Assembly (NCBI RefSeq): GCF_021864535.1
Contig: NZ_JAKJIC010000007.1
Coordinates: 62,001-126,000 of the forward strand
DNA length: 64,000 nt
Reading direction: 5' to 3'
Source: Oryzibacter oryziterrae
GTDB lineage: Bacteria; Pseudomonadota; Alphaproteobacteria; Rhizobiales; Pleomorphomonadaceae
Made by a program: the position numbers and the translations under genes. The notes beneath the pieces are model-generated. The model worked only from the letters and a program-made list of their open reading frames with translations, made no database searches and was not told the DNA's origin. Positions 62,045-64,000 of the stretch are shown here, one piece after another (the first letter of the stretch is position 1; every line of letters begins with the position of its first letter).

Positions 62045-62964
62045 TGGCACCCGCGCTTTTTCGCAAGCTGACGGTCATCGGCATCGGCCTGATCGGCTCG
62101 TCCATCGTGCGTGCGGCGCGCGCCTATGAACTGGTCGAGGAAATCACCATCGCCGATCGCGACCCCGCCCATCTTGAGCGGGCGCGCGAACTGGGCATTG
62201 CCGACCGCTACTGTCTTGACGCCGGCGAGGCGGTTGAGGACGCCGATCTCGTGATTGCCTGTGTGCCCGTCGGCGCGGTCGAGCAGGTGGCGCTGGCCAT
62301 AAAGGACCATCTCAAGCCCGGCGCCATCGTCTCCGACGTCGGCTCGGTGAAGGGTTCGGTGGTCCGGCAGATGCAGCCGCACCTGCCCGCCGGCGTGCAT
62401 TTCATCCCGGCCCACCCGGTGGCCGGCACCGAGTATTCCGGTCCTGATGCCGGCTTTGCCGAGCTGTTCCAGAACCGCTGGTCCATCGTCTGCCCCTTCG
62501 AGGACAGCGATCCGGCCGCGCTTGATCGCCTGGTCGGCTTCTGGGCCGGCATGGGGGCGAATGTGGAATGCATGAGCGCCGAGCGCCACGACCTGGTGCT
62601 GGCGATCACCTCGCACCTGCCGCATCTCATCGCCTATAACATCGTCGGCACGGCTGCCGATCTCGAGAAGGTGACCGAGGGCGAGATCATGAAGTTCTCC
62701 GCCGGCGGCTTCCGCGACTTCACCCGCATCGCCGCCTCCGACCCGACCATGTGGCGCGACGTCTTCCTGCACAACAAGGACGCGGTGCTGGAAGTACTCG
62801 GTCGCTTTCAGGAGGATCTCTTCGCCCTGCAGCGGCAGATCCGCTGGGGCGAGGGCGACAAGCTGTTCAACCTGTTCACCCGCACCCGCGCCATCCGCAA
62901 GGGCATCGTGACCATGGGACAGGACGCCGCCGCCCCCGACTTCGGCCGTTCCGGCAAGAAGTAA
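62044..62964 (+). CDS. tyrC: Prephenate/arogenate dehydrogenase
   Basis: NAD-dependent dehydrogenase of 306 residues for tyrosine synthesis. The dinucleotide fold opens with LTVIGIGLIGSSIVRAARA, followed by ACVPVGAVEQV, VSDVGSVKGSVV, FIPAHPVAGTEYSGPDAGFAELF and HLPHLIAYNIV, all typical of TyrA-type enzymes of the cyclohexadienyl type. The ATG at 62044 overlaps the hisC stop; a GTG at 62041 is an alternative. Gene symbol follows use in related genomes and is less certain than the function. Confidence 0.92.
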   Translation: MAPALFRKLTVIGIGLIGSSIVRAARAYELVEEITIADRDPAHLERARELGIADRYCLDAGEAVEDADLVIACVPVGAVEQVALAIKDHLKPGAIVSDVGSVKGSVVRQMQPHLPAGVHFIPAHPVAGTEYSGPDAGFAELFQNRWSIVCPFEDSDPAALDRLVGFWAGMGANVECMSAERHDLVLAITSHLPHLIAYNIVGTAADLEKVTEGEIMKFSAGGFRDFTRIAASDPTMWRDVFLHNKDAVLEVLGRFQEDLFALQRQIRWGEGDKLFNLFTRTRAIRKGIVTMGQDAAAPDFGRSGKK

Positions 62965-62984
62965 CGCGACCGGACAGAACCGCT

Positions 62985-63971
62985 TCAGAACAGCGGCGCG
63001 ACACGGCCAAGGGCCATGGCGCCCGCGCTCACCTTGCCGCCATCGGCGATGGAGAGATCGATCTGCCGGTCGCCATTCACCGGCTTGCCCATCAGCAGCA
63101 TCGCCGTGCCAAGCCCTGCCACCGCCGGATTGAGCGGCTTGCCGGATGTCTTGGCCAGTGCGATCAGCGCCTCGGGCTTGTGGCCGGTCAGCGTAACGCT
63201 GCCCGTGGGATAGCCGTCGGCGTCCACACCGCCCTGCCCCACCGCCTTGAACGTGGTTTCGCCCAGCGACAGCGTCACGTCCCGCACCAGCAACTGCCCT
63301 CCGGCCGCGCTCCAGCTGGGCAGATCGCCACCGGCGACCATGACCTTGGTCAGGGACAGATCGGCGCTGCCGTCCGCCGGTGCCGGCAGCAGCGTGTCCG
63401 GCGCGCGACCAATGGTCAGCCCCTTGAAGCTGGCGGCAAGATCGGCGTCTTCCGGCTGGTCCGGGTTGCCGCGCACATGCGCTTCGGCATGGGCCATGGC
63501 CGTGGCGAAACGGCCCGCGCCGGCCACCTCGCCCTCCACGTCCAGACCGTCGCCGGCGAGCGACAGGCGCTCGAGCCGCTCCTTCTCGAAACGCAGGCTC
63601 GCGACCAGGGAAGAGAAGGTGGCAACGGCCGTGCTGCCGTCGGGGGCCGCCACACGCACCGGCGCCTCCACGGCAAAGCGCAGGAGATGCCAGTCGTCGA
63701 TGACGCCGGTGCCCACAAGGCGCGCCATTTCCACATGCGTGCCGTCGGGCATGTCGACGGTGGGATGAAGGCAGGTCAGATCCATGCGGAAGGGCCAGCC
63801 GGAGATCTCGCGCTGCGGACAGGTGAGACGCACGCCGGCATTGCGCTCCAGATCGGTCAGGAAGGGCTCCACCTGGCCGGCGAGCCAATGTCGGGCATAG
63901 AGCCAGGCCCCCGTCCAACCGCCCGCAACAACGACGATCGCTCCGGCGAGCGCAATCCACTTTCCACGCAT
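62985..63971 (-). CDS. DUF2125-family membrane-anchored protein
   Basis: A 328-residue protein with one N-terminal transmembrane helix (KWIALAGAIVVVAGGWTGAWLYA) and a large outer domain. The family signature CPQREISGWPFRMDLTC is present, followed by beta-rich segments like those of AsmA-type envelope proteins. The function of DUF2125 is unknown; it is common in alphaproteobacteria. The ATG at 63971 was chosen; a GTG at 63989 is possible. It is convergent with tyrC, 20 bp apart. Confidence 0.85.
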   Translation of the reverse strand: MRGKWIALAGAIVVVAGGWTGAWLYARHWLAGQVEPFLTDLERNAGVRLTCPQREISGWPFRMDLTCLHPTVDMPDGTHVEMARLVGTGVIDDWHLLRFAVEAPVRVAAPDGSTAVATFSSLVASLRFEKERLERLSLAGDGLDVEGEVAGAGRFATAMAHAEAHVRGNPDQPEDADLAASFKGLTIGRAPDTLLPAPADGSADLSLTKVMVAGGDLPSWSAAGGQLLVRDVTLSLGETTFKAVGQGGVDADGYPTGSVTLTGHKPEALIALAKTSGKPLNPAVAGLGTAMLLMGKPVNGDRQIDLSIADGGKVSAGAMALGRVAPLF

Positions 63972-64000
63972 TCGCTGTCCCGTTTCCACTCAAGCGCCGA

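Noticed and set aside
61948-63993. A 681-codon minus-strand open frame
   Set aside because: It is antisense to tyrC and in another frame of the DUF2125 gene; the real genes have clear family motifs.

Overview
The window looks like a GC-rich alphaproteobacterial chromosome, probably order Hyphomicrobiales (Rhizobiales). The support is the gene neighbourhoods: helicase/S4/7Fe-ferredoxin, cobS-cobT beside bolA and a J-domain gene, aroK-aroB-corC divergent from xerD-accA, phaA-phaB, hisC-tyrC and a DUF2125 gene. This is inferred from protein families and synteny; no database search was run.

Layout. Positions 1-28278 are core chromosome: an SUV3-like helicase, S4 protein and fdxA; rpmB; a VUT-type transporter; an Rsm22/phytase-like/cobT run and cobS; bolA; aroK/aroB; xerD; accA; an L,D-transpeptidase lipoprotein; ppa; msrB; phaA/phaB; and a divergent two-component pair. 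Positions 28338-52715 are a 24.4-kb genomic island. It is bounded by a 29/30-nt direct repeat of the 3' end of tRNA-Leu(CAA), with a P4-type integrase next to the intact tRNA and integrase arm-like repeats at both ends. Positions 52716-64000 return to chromosome: a cytosolic hybrid kinase, a polysaccharide flippase and acyltransferase pair, an acyl-CoA synthetase, an ECF sigma factor/YCII pair, a CAP-domain lipoprotein, hisC, tyrC and a DUF2125 protein.

The island carries an HNH endonuclease bracketed by 24-nt repeats, a phosphatase-ADP-ribosylglycohydrolase fusion divergent from an NrtR-like Nudix regulator with two operator-like palindromes, and a complete type I-E CRISPR-Cas locus (cas3, cse1, cse2, cas7e, cas5e, cas6e, cas1, cas2). 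Its array has 133 repeats and 132 spacers. An HUH-like replication protein, an AlpA-like regulator and the integrase follow. The array is transcribed on the minus strand from a leader next to cas2; the eight newest repeats share a base change.

The most striking observation lies between cas3 and cse1. A two-repeat degenerate mini-array (46889-46970) encodes a crRNA-like RNA with a 26-nt spacer. The first ten spacer bases match a site inside the predicted cse1-operon promoter at nine positions, beside a canonical AAG PAM; the one mismatch is at position 6, a base that does not pair in type I-E Cascade. This is the expected architecture of a crRNA-like Cas-regulating RNA (CreR-like, or a CreA-like antitoxin) through which Cascade would repress its own operon.
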